Under the pieces are notes generated by a model that worked only from the letters and a program-made list of their open reading frames with translations, made no database searches and was not told where the DNA came from. This document shows, one piece after another, positions 1-7,812 of a stretch of 64,000 nt of DNA (position 1 is the stretch's first letter; each line of letters begins with the position of its first letter). The translations under genes were made by a program, and so were the position numbers. Origin of the DNA: Neorhizobium vignae (GTDB lineage Bacteria; Pseudomonadota; Alphaproteobacteria; Rhizobiales; Rhizobiaceae); assembly GCF_000732195.1 (NCBI RefSeq), contig NZ_JNNU01000011.1, positions 62,001 through 126,000 of the forward strand. Reading direction: 5' to 3'.

Positions 1-506
1 TAGGCGCTGGTGACTTTCAGCTTCTGCCGCAGCGTGCCGGAAGGCTGCGGCGTCGCCTTGGGAGCGGTCCAGATCTCGTCCTCCTCGCGCAGATAGCCGA
101 CAGGACCTTCCGGCGCCGCGATCATCGGCGCGGAATAATCTCCCTCCGGATCGTAGTCGGTGAAGCTCATGCCGTCCTCGGGAACGAAGGCCTCGACGTA
201 AACGAGCGAGCTGATGCGCTCGGGGATCCGCTCGACAACGCCGGTGGCGACGATGCCGCCATAGGAATGGCCGACCAGCACGAGATCCGTCAGGTCCTTG
301 TAGACCGCCTCGTTGACGATGTCGTCGATATGGGTGTCGAGGTTCACGGACGGGGCCGCCAGGTGCTTGCGTTCGCAAAGCCCGGTCAGCGTCGGCGCAT
401 AGGCGCGGTGGCCTCCTGCATGCAAACGGTTCAGCACCCTCTCCCAGGACCAGCCGCCGGTCCAGGCTCCGTGCACGATCAGGAATGTCAGGTTTCGATC
501 CGTCAT
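1..506 (-). CDS. Alpha/beta hydrolase, 3' end cut off by the window edge
   Basis: The first 168 codons are visible, starting at the ATG at 506 and running off the left edge. The N-terminus has the first strand and oxyanion loop of an alpha/beta hydrolase (FLIVHGAWTGGWSWE), and around residue 80 the nucleophile elbow GHSYGG, giving the catalytic Ser. The final visible bases are TA, which could be a stop or a Tyr codon. The pattern is closest to the small esterase / hydroxynitrile-lyase-like group of about 230 residues, so the acid and His of the triad would lie outside the window. The substrate cannot be told. The promoter side carries repeated AACCGGTT palindromes (see 518-583). Confidence 0.85.
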   Translation of the reverse strand, partial: MTDRNLTFLIVHGAWTGGWSWERVLNRLHAGGHRAYAPTLTGLCERKHLAAPSVNLDTHIDDIVNEAVYKDLTDLVLVGHSYGGIVATGVVERIPERISSLVYVEAFVPEDGMSFTDYDPEGDYSAPMIAAPEGPVGYLREEDEIWTAPKATPQPSGTLRQKLKVTSA

Positions 507-517
507 GTTCCCCCTCT

Positions 518-583
518 CCAACCGGTTGCGATTTGCAATTGGTTGGAGTTTATCAATCCAATTTCATTTTGCAACCGGTTTTA
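518..583. promoter_or_regulatory. Two AACCGGTT palindromes upstream of the hydrolase
   Basis: AACCGGTTGC at 520-529 and its exact inverse GCAACCGGTT at 571-580 lie 12 to 75 bp upstream of the hydrolase start. A third degenerate copy (GCAATTGGTTGG, 535-546) forms a near palindrome with the first. AA-N-CG-N-TT is the core of LacI-family operators, so a repressor site pair is plausible. No LacI gene is adjacent, and the assignment is inferred from pattern only. Confidence 0.4.
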
Positions 584-603
584 TCGAGGCATGAAAGGGG
601 GAA

Positions 604-672
604 GGCCCTCACCCCTCGGCGACATGCGGGCGCCTTTTTCAACGCCTCGCATGCCCTTTCAGGATGAGGGCC
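604..672. repeat. Inverted-repeat intergenic segment
   Basis: GGCCCTCA at 604-611 and TGAGGGCC at 665-672 are exact inverted arms around about 50 bases with further short complementarity. It lies directly after the VOC gene stop, so it could act as a weak terminator for the operon ending at 700, or be a worn intergenic palindromic repeat. No clear U-tract follows on the minus strand. Confidence 0.3.
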
Positions 673-699
673 AACGCCCGCCAAAACAGACTGTGCCGC

Positions 700-1512
700 T
701 TACTTCTTCGCGGAAGTCAGAGCGAAGAAAGCGCCCTGCGGATCGAGCGCCTGGACGATCCAGGAGCCGCCGGGGACTTCCATCGGGCCGTGGACGACCT
801 TGCCGCCGCCTGCCGTCAACCGGGTGATGGCGGCGTCGATCGAGTCGACGATGAAATAGTAGCACCAGCAGGCCATCGGCACTTCCGCCGGCTTGGTCAT
901 CATGCCGCCGATCTGCCGGCCGTTATGGGAGAAGATGTGGTAGGTGCCCATCGGTCCCATGTCGAAATCATGGTCGAGCTTCCAGCCAAACATCTTGCCG
1001 TAGAAATCGACCGCTTCCTTGCCATTTCCGGCATAAAGCTCGCGCCAGCCGACATTGCCGACGGCATCCGGGGCGAGTTCCTGAGGCGGATTTTCCATCG
1101 GCAGCGGCGTCATGATGCAGATGACAGCACCGTGCGGGTCGGCGACGACGGCAAACCGGCCGATACCCGGAATGTCCTCCGGCTCGCGCTGGACGCGGCC
1201 GCCATTGGCGACGAAATCCCTGGCCGTCTGGTCGACGTCGTCGACCGCGACATAACCGGTCCAGTTCGGCGGGATCTTGCCTTCGAGTTCCGGCGGAAAG
1301 TTCATCATGCCGCCGATGCCCGGGCAATTGTCGCCCTCGCCCATCTCGAACAGGTAATAGGCCGGGAGATCCGGCATGCTCATCGCCTTGACCTTCCAGC
1401 CGACCACCGACGAATAGAATTTTCCGCCGGCATCGGTATCGGGCGTCATCAGCTCGACCCAGATGAATTTGCCATGGGTCTCCGATCTGGTCCCCGTAAC
1501 GGTCTGCAACAT
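700..1512 (-). CDS. Two-domain VOC (glyoxalase-fold) protein
   Basis: This 270-residue protein contains two consecutive vicinal-oxygen-chelate modules, roughly residues 14-135 and 145-265. Each opens with a beta-strand such as GKFIWVELMTPD or NVGWRELYAG and ends with a 'D(P)xGA...' strand (ADPHGAVICI, LDPQGAFFAL). This tandem layout is that of the CFP-30B / 27-kDa antigen type VOC proteins. No substrate is known for the group. The start is supported by GGAGACGACC just before the ATG. It is the last gene of a minus-strand operon with DUF1579 and DUF899, divergent from a MarR regulator. Confidence 0.88.
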   Translation of the reverse strand: MLQTVTGTRSETHGKFIWVELMTPDTDAGGKFYSSVVGWKVKAMSMPDLPAYYLFEMGEGDNCPGIGGMMNFPPELEGKIPPNWTGYVAVDDVDQTARDFVANGGRVQREPEDIPGIGRFAVVADPHGAVICIMTPLPMENPPQELAPDAVGNVGWRELYAGNGKEAVDFYGKMFGWKLDHDFDMGPMGTYHIFSHNGRQIGGMMTKPAEVPMACWCYYFIVDSIDAAITRLTAGGGKVVHGPMEVPGGSWIVQALDPQGAFFALTSAKK

Positions 1513-1571
1513 GGTCGTCTCCTCTCCGAATGACTGCGCCGTTCGACGCGTTGATCGAGCACCCGCAAGGC

Positions 1572-2051
1572 TCAGCGCTTGCGGGCGTAATGTGCTTCCA
1601 TGAATTGCTGCCAGGTGCCGTCCGGCTGTTTGGCACTGGAATTGAAGATGCGGTGATCCTCATCCGAGAAGATGATCTGCTCGCGGTAGTCGCCGGTCTT
1701 GCCGGGATTGGCGAAATCCGGGCCGGTCGTATAGAGATTGAGCGTCGATCCGTCTTCGGACACGTCACCCTCATAGACCCAAAGATGGTTCATCATCGTG
1801 CCGAGCCAGGTGCCGACATATCTGCCTTTGGCCGGATCGTAGCCGAGCGTGAGAATGGTGGTGGCGGGGCCACCGCCACCCGGCATCTCGCCGCTGCCTT
1901 CGGCGACGAACCAGATGCCGTTCAGCGAGCGGCAGACTTCCACCCATTTTTCGTCATGGCCCATGCTGGTGGATGTCACCTGCCAGAGGCCGACCATTCT
2001 TTCCAGAAAGCCGTGCTCGGCCTGGGGTTTGGGCATTTCCATCGCGCTCAT
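1572..2051 (-). CDS. DUF1579 family protein
   Basis: A 159-residue protein with the DUF1579 pattern: a lipocalin-like barrel opening with GFLERMVGLWQVTSTSMG, then SLNGIWFVAEGSGEM and a GYDPAKGRYVGTWLGTM strand. The ATG at 2051 is preferred over one 15 codons upstream because the intervening codons (KEEEEK) are just the purine-rich Shine-Dalgarno GAGGAGGAGG read in frame. Function is unknown. It lies about 40 bp downstream of the DUF899 gene and 59 bp upstream of the VOC gene, and probably shares their transcript. Confidence 0.85.
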   Translation of the reverse strand: MSAMEMPKPQAEHGFLERMVGLWQVTSTSMGHDEKWVEVCRSLNGIWFVAEGSGEMPGGGGPATTILTLGYDPAKGRYVGTWLGTMMNHLWVYEGDVSEDGSTLNLYTTGPDFANPGKTGDYREQIIFSDEDHRIFNSSAKQPDGTWQQFMEAHYARKR

Positions 2052-2092
2052 CTTTTCCTCCTCCTCTTTTCGAAGCTCCAGAATGAACCCGT

Positions 2093-2845
2093 TCAATGGC
2101 AGCAGGATGAAGCCGTCTCTTGTGGCTTCTGTTCGTATTCGTCGTGGCGCTTGACGAAGTTCATCGTCGAATCCTCGTTGCGACCAAGCGGCGCCCGGTC
2201 GAGGATCATCAGCGTGCCGATCAGCTCTTCGCCGCCTCGGGCATAGCTGGAATAGGTATGAAAGACCTCGCCCGCCTCATTCCTGTAGAAGGCTGAAAGG
2301 CCCGGCAGCTCATCATGCGCCTCGGAGGGCGGCACTTCGCGGAAGTTATAATACACCTTCTCCTTGGCAAGGTCTTCCTTGGAAAAGGAAACGTGATAGT
2401 CGAAATTGAAATCGCTGCCGAAGGAAGAGACCCAGGGAAACTTCCAGCCCATGCGCTTCTTGTAGGTCTCGATCTTGTCGAGCGGCGCGCGGGCGACTGC
2501 GATGAAGGTGACATCGTGGTTGTTGAGATGCGGCAGCGTGCCGTCGATATGGTCCGACAGGAACGAGCAGCCCGGGCAGCCGGCATCCCAATCCGGACCG
2601 AGCATGAAATGGTAGATCAACAGCTGGCTGCGGCCGTCGAACAGTTCGGCGAGCGACTTCCTGCCCTTTGCAGTGTCGAACACGTAGTCCTTGTCGACCT
2701 TTACCCAGGGCATGGCCTGGCGTTCGGCGCGCACCTTGTCGCGCAGACGGGTCTCTTCCTTTTCCAGAGCCAGCAGCTTGCGCCGGGCTTCGAGCCACTC
2801 CTCGCGGCCGACGACAGGGTTTTTCGGGGACATGGTGACATCCAT
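2093..2845 (-). CDS. DUF899 thioredoxin-like family protein
   Basis: A 250-residue DUF899 protein. The thioredoxin-like core begins near residue 70 (LLIYHFMLGPDWDAGCPGCS), holding a CPGC-type CxxC pair. It is followed by FIAVARAPLDKI, FPWVSSFGSDFNFDYHVSF and the conserved GLSAFYR segment. DUF899 proteins are sometimes called predicted dithiol-disulfide isomerases; no reaction is proven. The ATG at 2845 follows AGGAGGCCTGTC, an excellent ribosome site. It is the first gene of the operon with DUF1579 and the VOC protein, divergent from the MarR gene and probably controlled by it. Confidence 0.9.
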   Translation of the reverse strand: MDVTMSPKNPVVGREEWLEARRKLLALEKEETRLRDKVRAERQAMPWVKVDKDYVFDTAKGRKSLAELFDGRSQLLIYHFMLGPDWDAGCPGCSFLSDHIDGTLPHLNNHDVTFIAVARAPLDKIETYKKRMGWKFPWVSSFGSDFNFDYHVSFSKEDLAKEKVYYNFREVPPSEAHDELPGLSAFYRNEAGEVFHTYSSYARGGEELIGTLMILDRAPLGRNEDSTMNFVKRHDEYEQKPQETASSCCH

Positions 2846-2864
2846 GACAGGCCTCCTCCAATGC

Positions 2865-2893
2865 TTGACAGAATAAGTTGATATCAACATACT
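2865..2893 (+). promoter_or_regulatory. marR promoter with overlapping palindromic operator
   Basis: TTGACA (2865-2870) and CATACT (2888-2893) are 17 bp apart, a good sigma-70 type promoter for the MarR gene. A perfect 12-bp palindrome, GTTGATATCAAC (2877-2888), sits in the spacer and is a typical MarR site. Repressor bound here would block its own gene and could also affect the divergent DUF899 operon. The predicted transcription start falls at or next to the ATG at 2900, suggesting a leaderless message. Confidence 0.6.
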
Positions 2894-2899
2894 CTTTCC

Positions 2900-3358
2900 A
2901 TGCTGTCAAATATCCCGACTATCGAAGTGATTCCCTTTTCGACGACGCTGCTGGTACGCGACACGTGCCTCTGTCTGCATGTCCAACGGGCGGCGCGGGC
3001 GCTGGCCCGGCGTTTCGACAATGCGATGAAGCCGATCGGGCTCACCAACGGGCAGTTCTCGCTGATGATGTCGCTGAACCGGCCGCAGCCGGCTCCGATG
3101 GGCCAGGTCGCCAGCCTGCTCGCGATGGACCGCACGACGCTGACGGCGGCACTGAAAGTGCTGGAACGGCGCGGCCTGGTCGAAACCACCGTCGATCCGA
3201 AGGACCGGCGCGGCCGGCTCCTGCGCCTGACGGACGACGGAATGACCATGCTTTCCGCCGCACTGCCGATCTGGATACGGGTGCATGGGGAGATCGACGC
3301 GGAGCTTGGCGAGGGCGGGCCGGAAGAGCTGCGGGCGACGCTCAATACCCTCAAATAA
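2900..3358 (+). CDS. MarR family transcriptional regulator
   Basis: A 152-residue winged-helix protein of MarR type. The first helix is CLHVQRAARALARRFDNAM, the recognition region is MGQVASLLAMDRTTLTAALK, and the wing is VDPKDRRGRLLRLTDDG, with the DxRxRxLxLT motif intact. The ligand is unknown. It diverges from the DUF899-DUF1579-VOC operon, and the palindrome between them suggests it regulates that operon and itself. The ATG at 2900 has no clear ribosome site, consistent with leaderless translation. Confidence 0.88.
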   Translation: MLSNIPTIEVIPFSTTLLVRDTCLCLHVQRAARALARRFDNAMKPIGLTNGQFSLMMSLNRPQPAPMGQVASLLAMDRTTLTAALKVLERRGLVETTVDPKDRRGRLLRLTDDGMTMLSAALPIWIRVHGEIDAELGEGGPEELRATLNTLK

Positions 3359-3380
3359 AAAGCCGGCCCGAAGGCCGGCT
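3355..3380 (-). terminator. Rho-independent terminator of ohr
   Basis: AGCCGGCC (3361-3368) and GGCCGGCT (3373-3380) form an 8-bp stem with a four-base loop. Read on the minus strand the stem is followed by TTTTTATTT, so it terminates ohr. The T-tract overlaps the end of the convergent MarR gene. Confidence 0.85.
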
Positions 3381-3405
3381 CTTCATCTTGAAACTTTCAG
3401 AACGA

Positions 3406-3828
3406 TCAGGCGACCGAGACCGGCACTTCGGTCGAGGTGCGCATCGCGTGGCTATAGGGGCAGACGATGTGGGCCTTGGCGGCGAGGTCTTCGGCCTGGG
3501 CCTTGTCCATGCCCGGAATGTCGACCAGAAGCGACACTTCGATGCCGAAACCGCCGCCGTCTTCGCGCGGGCCGATGCCGACAGTTGCCGTCACCTTGGC
3601 GTCGTCCGGGATCTTTACCTTTTCCTTGCCGGCGACGAATTTCAGCGCACCGAGGAAGCAGGCGGAATAACCGGTGGCAAAGAGCTGTTCCGGATTGGTG
3701 CCGCGGGCGCCATCGCCGCCGAGTTCCTTCGGAACCGTCAGCGTGACGTCGAGGACGCCGTCTTCGGAGGCGCCATGGCCGGCGCGGCCGCCGGTGGCCG
3801 AAGCCTTGGTGGTGTAGAGAATGGGCAT
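3406..3828 (-). CDS. ohr: Organic hydroperoxide resistance protein Ohr
   Basis: A 140-residue OsmC/Ohr-fold thiol peroxidase that reduces organic and fatty-acid hydroperoxides in the cytoplasm. The two catalytic cysteines are present: Cys57 in ATGYSACFLGAL and Cys123 in AHIVCPYSHAM. The Ohr hallmark GTNPEQLFA precedes Cys57. Length matches the family. It is divergent from ohrR, with OhrR-type palindromes in between, the usual layout for peroxide-inducible control. Confidence 0.96.
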   Translation of the reverse strand: MPILYTTKASATGGRAGHGASEDGVLDVTLTVPKELGGDGARGTNPEQLFATGYSACFLGALKFVAGKEKVKIPDDAKVTATVGIGPREDGGGFGIEVSLLVDIPGMDKAQAEDLAAKAHIVCPYSHAMRTSTEVPVSVA

Positions 3829-3872
3829 GGGTCTAACTCCCTTGGTTCTGGTTCAGCGTGATGAATATCGTC

Positions 3873-3913
3873 CGCAATTCAATTGCGCACAATCTAATTA
3901 CGCGCATTGCAAT
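3873..3913. promoter_or_regulatory. OhrR operator between ohr and ohrR
   Basis: CGCAATTCAATTGCG (3873-3887) is a perfect odd palindrome, and ATTGCAAT (3906-3913) is a second even one. Both match the AT-rich CAATT-type half sites bound by OhrR in alphaproteobacteria. They lie between the divergent ohr and ohrR genes and should mediate repression relieved by organic hydroperoxide. Confidence 0.75.
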
Positions 3914-3984
3914 TTCCCGTCAAGCCTGCGAAAATGGGTTTGCCGAAAAAGATAGAGCACAGCTACGTGAAAACAGGACCGGCC

Positions 3985-4470
3985 ATGCAGAAAAAACCGC
4001 GCGATCCGGACAATTTGGGAATCAAGCTCGATGCGCAGCTGTGCTTTGCGATCTACGGCGCGGCGCATGCCTTCACGCGTACCTACAAGCCGCTGCTCGA
4101 GCCCCTGGGGCTCACCTATCCGCAATACCTGGTGATGATCGCGCTTTGGGAAGAGGACGACCAGCCGGTGAAGGCGATCGGCGACCGGCTGGGGCTCGAT
4201 TCCGGCACGCTCTCCCCTCTCCTGAAGCGCCTCGAGCAATCCGGCCTCGTCGCCCGCAAGCGTGATCGCGACGACGAGCGGCAGGTGAGGATCTCGCTGA
4301 CGAAAAAGGGAGCGGAGCTGAAAGCCCAGGCGGCGGGCGTTGCCGGTGCGATCGGCAAGGCCGTCGGCTGCAGTGTCGAAGAGGCCGTGGCGCTGCGCGA
4401 CGAATTGATCGCGCTGAAGCAGAGGCTGACCAAGGCGGGGAGCGAAAAAGAGACACTGCCATCTGCTTGA
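3985..4470 (+). CDS. ohrR: Organic hydroperoxide sensor-repressor OhrR (MarR family)
   Basis: From the ATG at 3985 the protein has 161 residues. Its peroxide-sensing cysteine is Cys20 in KLDAQLCFAIYGAAHAFTR, the conserved OhrR position. The winged helix includes VKAIGDRLGLDSGTLSPLLKRLE and the wing KRDRDDERQVRISLT. An in-frame ATG at 3907 would add 26 residues but would overlap the operator palindrome, so the downstream start is preferred. Oxidation of Cys20 would release the DNA and induce ohr. Confidence 0.93.
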   Translation: MQKKPRDPDNLGIKLDAQLCFAIYGAAHAFTRTYKPLLEPLGLTYPQYLVMIALWEEDDQPVKAIGDRLGLDSGTLSPLLKRLEQSGLVARKRDRDDERQVRISLTKKGAELKAQAAGVAGAIGKAVGCSVEEAVALRDELIALKQRLTKAGSEKETLPSA

Positions 4471-4514
4471 TCGCCTGGGGCGCCATCAATGCCAAGTGAC
4501 AACGGCGGAGGCAG

Positions 4515-5399
4515 TCATTCCCTGCCGAGATGATCCACGACGATCCGGTCGATCCAAGTACGGTGCTCTTCCTTGACGAGCGGATTGGTGCCGGGTTCGC
4601 CGGCGACCGTGATCAGCGCCTTCCAAAGGCACCAGCCGCGCGCCCTTTCCCAGGTCCGCGCATCGAGCCCGACCCGATCGCGGAAAGCGCGGGCCGCCGG
4701 TGCGTCGAACAGCGTCCACGCGATAACGAGGTCGCAGGCGGGATCGCCCGTGCCGGAACTGCCGAAATCGATCACCGCGGAAAGCCGCCCGTCACGGACG
4801 AGCAGATTGCCGTCAGCGACGTCGCCATGCACCCAGACCGGCCTGTTCTCCCAGGTCGAGGCGAGCGCCCTCTCCCAGATCTCGGTAATCAGCGGCACAT
4901 CGATTTCACTCGAGAGAGTATCGATCGAACGGCGTGTCTCCGCGTCATAGACTTCCAGCGCGCCGCCGCGGTAAAAATTATGTTGGCCGGCGGGCGGGCC
5001 ATCGGCAGCGTCGATTTTCCAGAGCGCCAAGAGGAAATCGGCCAGATCCTCGGCAAATTCCGTCAGGTTCGCGATGCTCTGCAGCCCCGAGCGCTCGCCC
5101 TCGATCCAGCGATAGACCGACCAGGGCCAGGGATAACCCTCGCCCGGCCTTCCGAGCCCGAGGGGCACGGGAATGGGAAGCGGCAGTTGCGGGGCCAGTG
5201 CCGGCAGGACGCGGTGCTCCTTTTCGACCTGCGCGACATACCGTTCGGCGCTCGGCAGACGCACCGACATGGTGTCGCCGAGATGGAAGGTGCGGTTGCA
5301 CCACCCACCGATCGCGACCGGTCTCACCTGGAGACCCGCCCAATCCGGAAACTGGGCGGCGATCAGGCTTTTCACGAGAGCGGTGTCGATCTCGACCAT
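4515..5399 (-). CDS. Phosphotransferase, aminoglycoside phosphotransferase (APH) fold
   Basis: A 294-residue protein of the APH/choline kinase-like superfamily. It shows the nucleotide-loop region IGGWCNRTFHLGDTMSVRLP, the Brenner catalytic motif VWVHGDVADGNLLV with Asp and Asn, and the metal-binding IDFGSSGTGDPACDL. The linker WPWSVYRWIEGE is typical of chromosomal members annotated as 'aminoglycoside phosphotransferase family' that act on unknown small molecules; resistance should not be assumed. The ATG at 5399 follows AAGGGGA and is preferred over a TTG two codons upstream. It converges with ohrR and probably forms a single-gene unit. Confidence 0.85.
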   Translation of the reverse strand: MVEIDTALVKSLIAAQFPDWAGLQVRPVAIGGWCNRTFHLGDTMSVRLPSAERYVAQVEKEHRVLPALAPQLPLPIPVPLGLGRPGEGYPWPWSVYRWIEGERSGLQSIANLTEFAEDLADFLLALWKIDAADGPPAGQHNFYRGGALEVYDAETRRSIDTLSSEIDVPLITEIWERALASTWENRPVWVHGDVADGNLLVRDGRLSAVIDFGSSGTGDPACDLVIAWTLFDAPAARAFRDRVGLDARTWERARGWCLWKALITVAGEPGTNPLVKEEHRTWIDRIVVDHLGRE

Positions 5400-5467
5400 G
5401 CACAAATCCCCTTCGGCGCGAGATCCAGGTTGCGCCGGGGATGACTAGCAACTGTCTGTGACAGAAA

Positions 5468-6169
5468 TTACTGCCAGACCACAATGCGTGCCTTTTCCGG
5501 CACGCGGTCGTAGAGGTCGATGATATCCTGGTTCATCAGCCGCACGCAGCCCGACGAGGCGGCGGTGCCGATCGAGTTCCATTCCGGCGAGCCGTGCAGG
5601 CGGTAGAGCGTGTCCTTGCCGTTCTGGAAGATATAGAGCGCGCGGGCGCCGAGGGGGTTGAGAAGGCCGGGCGGCATTCCGCCGTTCTTCGCCGAATATC
5701 TGGTCAGTTCCGGCTGGCGCGCGACCATCTCGTCCGGCGGCGTCCATTTCGGCCATCTCTGCCGCCACTGGATGACGCCCTCGCCCTGCCAGGCAAAACC
5801 CTCCCGGCCGATGCCGACGCCGTAGCGCATGGCGGTGCCGCCCGGCTCGACGAGATAGAGAAAGCGCGAGGCCGTATCGACCACCACCGTGCCGGGGCGT
5901 TCGCCGGTCGGATCGACGACCTGCTGGCGATAATAGCGCGGGTTGATCTGGCGATAGGGAACCGCCGGGATGACAAAACCGCCATCGACCACGGAGCCGT
6001 ACATGACATCCAGTTCCGACGACGGGCCTTCAACAGGCTCCGGACGGAAGGCAACCGTCGTCGCCAGCGGGCGCGGCACGGACGAGGCGCAGCCGGCAAG
6101 CGTGGAGGCTGCGCCCGCGCCGAGGAAAGACAAGAAACTCCGGCGGGAAAAGGCAGGATTCAGGATCAT
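5468..6169 (-). CDS. L,D-transpeptidase (YkuD family) lipoprotein, copy 1
   Basis: From ATG 6169 the product has 233 residues. It begins with a Tat-like signal (SRRSFLSFLGAGAAST) ending in a lipobox LAGC with Cys27. The YkuD domain spans about residues 90-232, with catalytic His192 (LYRLHGSPEW) and Cys208 (SSGCVRLMNQD). Such enzymes cross-link diaminopimelate residues of peptidoglycan or attach proteins to it in the periplasm. It is a paralogue of the next gene upstream, sharing long identical blocks such as TPPDEMVARQP and NPLGARALYIF. The start is chosen to place the signal peptide at the N-terminus. Confidence 0.92.
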   Translation of the reverse strand: MILNPAFSRRSFLSFLGAGAASTLAGCASSVPRPLATTVAFRPEPVEGPSSELDVMYGSVVDGGFVIPAVPYRQINPRYYRQQVVDPTGERPGTVVVDTASRFLYLVEPGGTAMRYGVGIGREGFAWQGEGVIQWRQRWPKWTPPDEMVARQPELTRYSAKNGGMPPGLLNPLGARALYIFQNGKDTLYRLHGSPEWNSIGTAASSGCVRLMNQDIIDLYDRVPEKARIVVWQ

Positions 6170-6334
6170 CTGGGGCAGGACCGCTCGATAGTAAAACGCA
6201 GGGAACAGCAAAATCGCTCTTTAACGGCAGGGCGGTCGAAAGGTTCCGACTCGCTCCTTGAGCTGCAAGATAGGTCCGCGGTCCTTAATCAACTATTCAC
6301 GAGACCTACACGGCAGTTCAAACCCCTGAGACAA

Positions 6335-6361
6335 CGAAAAAAAGAGCGGCAATGCCGCTCT
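6335..6361 (-). terminator. Terminator after L,D-transpeptidase copy 2
   Basis: AGAGCGGC (6343-6350) and GCCGCTCT (6354-6361) form an 8-bp stem with a 3-base loop. On the minus strand it is followed by TTTTTTTCG. It ends the transcript of the gene at 6391-7215. Confidence 0.88.
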
Positions 6362-6390
6362 CTTTCTTCGTTGAAGGAATGTTTCCGCGG

Positions 6391-7215
6391 TCAGATGACC
6401 ACGATCGGCGTGCCCGAAGGAACGCGGTCGAACAGGTCGATGACATCCTGGTTGAGCATGCGCACGCAGCCGGACGAGGTCTGCTTGCCGACGGACTGCC
6501 AGTCCGGCGTGCCGTGCACGCGGTAGAGCGTGTCCTGGCCGTCCTTGAAGATATAGAGCGCGCGGGCTCCGAGCGGATTGTTGAGGCCCGGATTGGCACC
6601 GCCCTCGGCGGCCGAAAATTTGCGAAGATCCGGCTGGCGGGCGACCATCTCGTCCGGCGGCGTCCAGCGCGGCCATTCCGCCTTGCGCTGGATGACGCCG
6701 CGGCCCTGCCACGAGAAACCGGCGTTGCCGAGACCGACGCCGTAGCGGATCGCCTTGCCGCCCGGCTGCACGAAATAGAGGAACCGCTCCCTGGTATCGA
6801 CGACGATCGTGCCCGGCGCTTCGTTGGTGCGGTAATCGACGTCCTGGCGCAGATAACGGGAATCGATGCGCGAATAGGGGATGGCCGGAAGCGTGTGGCC
6901 GTCGTCGCGGATGACGCCGTACATGGCCCGGTGGACCGGATTGGAAACCGGCAGTCCGTAGGTCTGGTGGAAGGTCGACGGATAGAGCTGGCGCTTGTGC
7001 GGGATGGCGCCCGGCATCGGAGGCGGCTGGTTCGACGGCGGATCGGCATAGGGCGCGACGTTGAAGACCGGCGCCGTCTGCTGCACGAAGACGTCCGGGT
7101 TCATGCGGCTGGTATCGGTGACCAAGGGGATCTGACAGCCACTGACAGCCGCGGACGCGGCGAGCATGGCGGAAAGGCCAAGGGGTCGGCGGAAAGGTCG
7201 AAAGGAGAATGGCAT
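6391..7215 (-). CDS. L,D-transpeptidase (YkuD family) lipoprotein, copy 2
   Basis: A 274-residue protein from ATG 7215. It has a signal peptide with lipobox VSGC (Cys27), a proline-rich linker (about residues 56-72) and a YkuD domain with catalytic His234 (YRVHGTPDW) and Cys250 (SSGCVRMLNQD). The longer linker distinguishes it from copy 1, suggesting a different reach from the outer membrane anchor. A strong terminator separates the two genes, so they are expressed independently. Upstream in-frame ATGs to 7350 would bury the signal peptide and are rejected. Confidence 0.92.
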   Translation of the reverse strand: MPFSFRPFRRPLGLSAMLAASAAVSGCQIPLVTDTSRMNPDVFVQQTAPVFNVAPYADPPSNQPPPMPGAIPHKRQLYPSTFHQTYGLPVSNPVHRAMYGVIRDDGHTLPAIPYSRIDSRYLRQDVDYRTNEAPGTIVVDTRERFLYFVQPGGKAIRYGVGLGNAGFSWQGRGVIQRKAEWPRWTPPDEMVARQPDLRKFSAAEGGANPGLNNPLGARALYIFKDGQDTLYRVHGTPDWQSVGKQTSSGCVRMLNQDVIDLFDRVPSGTPIVVI

Positions 7216-7288
7216 GGGAACCCGCTTCCAGCAGATGACGTCCGGCCGACAATGGCAGATGCGGCTGGCGCGAAGCTGGTGAACCCGT

Positions 7289-7756
7289 TCACGTGTGCCA
7301 GCCAGCACCGGCACGGGCCGCCGATTCCGGATAGCGTGCCATGCGAGCATCGAAATCGCGGGCGATATCTGCCAGCGTCACCTTGCCGAAGCGGCTGAGG
7401 AGCAGCTTCTCCGCCTCCTCGAAAGCTTCGGAAAGGGCCGCATTGACCGCCTGCTCCACCAGGCATGCCGGCTGGTCGCAGGCAGGGCCGACGGCAAAGA
7501 CCGCAGGCTGGCCCACCGCTTCGTAAATGTCGAGCAACGTCATTTCCGACAGGGGGCGACCCAGCGTCCAGCCGCCGCCATGGCCCTTTTCTGAGCGCAC
7601 ATAGCCCTTATCCCGAAGCCCCGCCATGGTGCGGCGGACCACGACCGGATTGGTGTTAAGCATCGCGGCAATGGTTTCCGACGTGGCCGCACCTTCGTGG
7701 CGATCCATATGGATCAGTACATGCAGCATGCGGGACAGGCGGCTGTCGTGTCTCAT
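7289..7756 (-). CDS. Rrf2 family transcriptional regulator
   Basis: A 155-residue winged-helix protein. The helix-turn-helix is TSETIAAMLNTNPVVVRRTMAGLR and the wing SEKGHGGGWTLGRP, both typical of Rrf2. In place of the three Fe-S cysteines of IscR or NsrR there are only Cys93 and Cys98 (ACDQPACLVE), so a thiol switch is more likely than a cluster. The start at 7756 follows GGGAG. It diverges from a CxxC flavoprotein with a perfect 16-bp inverted repeat between them, pointing to redox control of that gene. Confidence 0.88.
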   Translation of the reverse strand: MRHDSRLSRMLHVLIHMDRHEGAATSETIAAMLNTNPVVVRRTMAGLRDKGYVRSEKGHGGGWTLGRPLSEMTLLDIYEAVGQPAVFAVGPACDQPACLVEQAVNAALSEAFEEAEKLLLSRFGKVTLADIARDFDARMARYPESAARAGAGWHT

Positions 7757-7812
7757 CGCGGCGCTCCCTACGCGTTTTCGGCCATCCATTTCTAACACGC
7801 GCATTCATTCGC

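Noticed and set aside
4515-5399. Aminoglycoside resistance gene
   Set aside because: The APH fold is clear, but the protein belongs to the broad chromosomal phosphotransferase group with no match to known resistance determinants that I can recognise.
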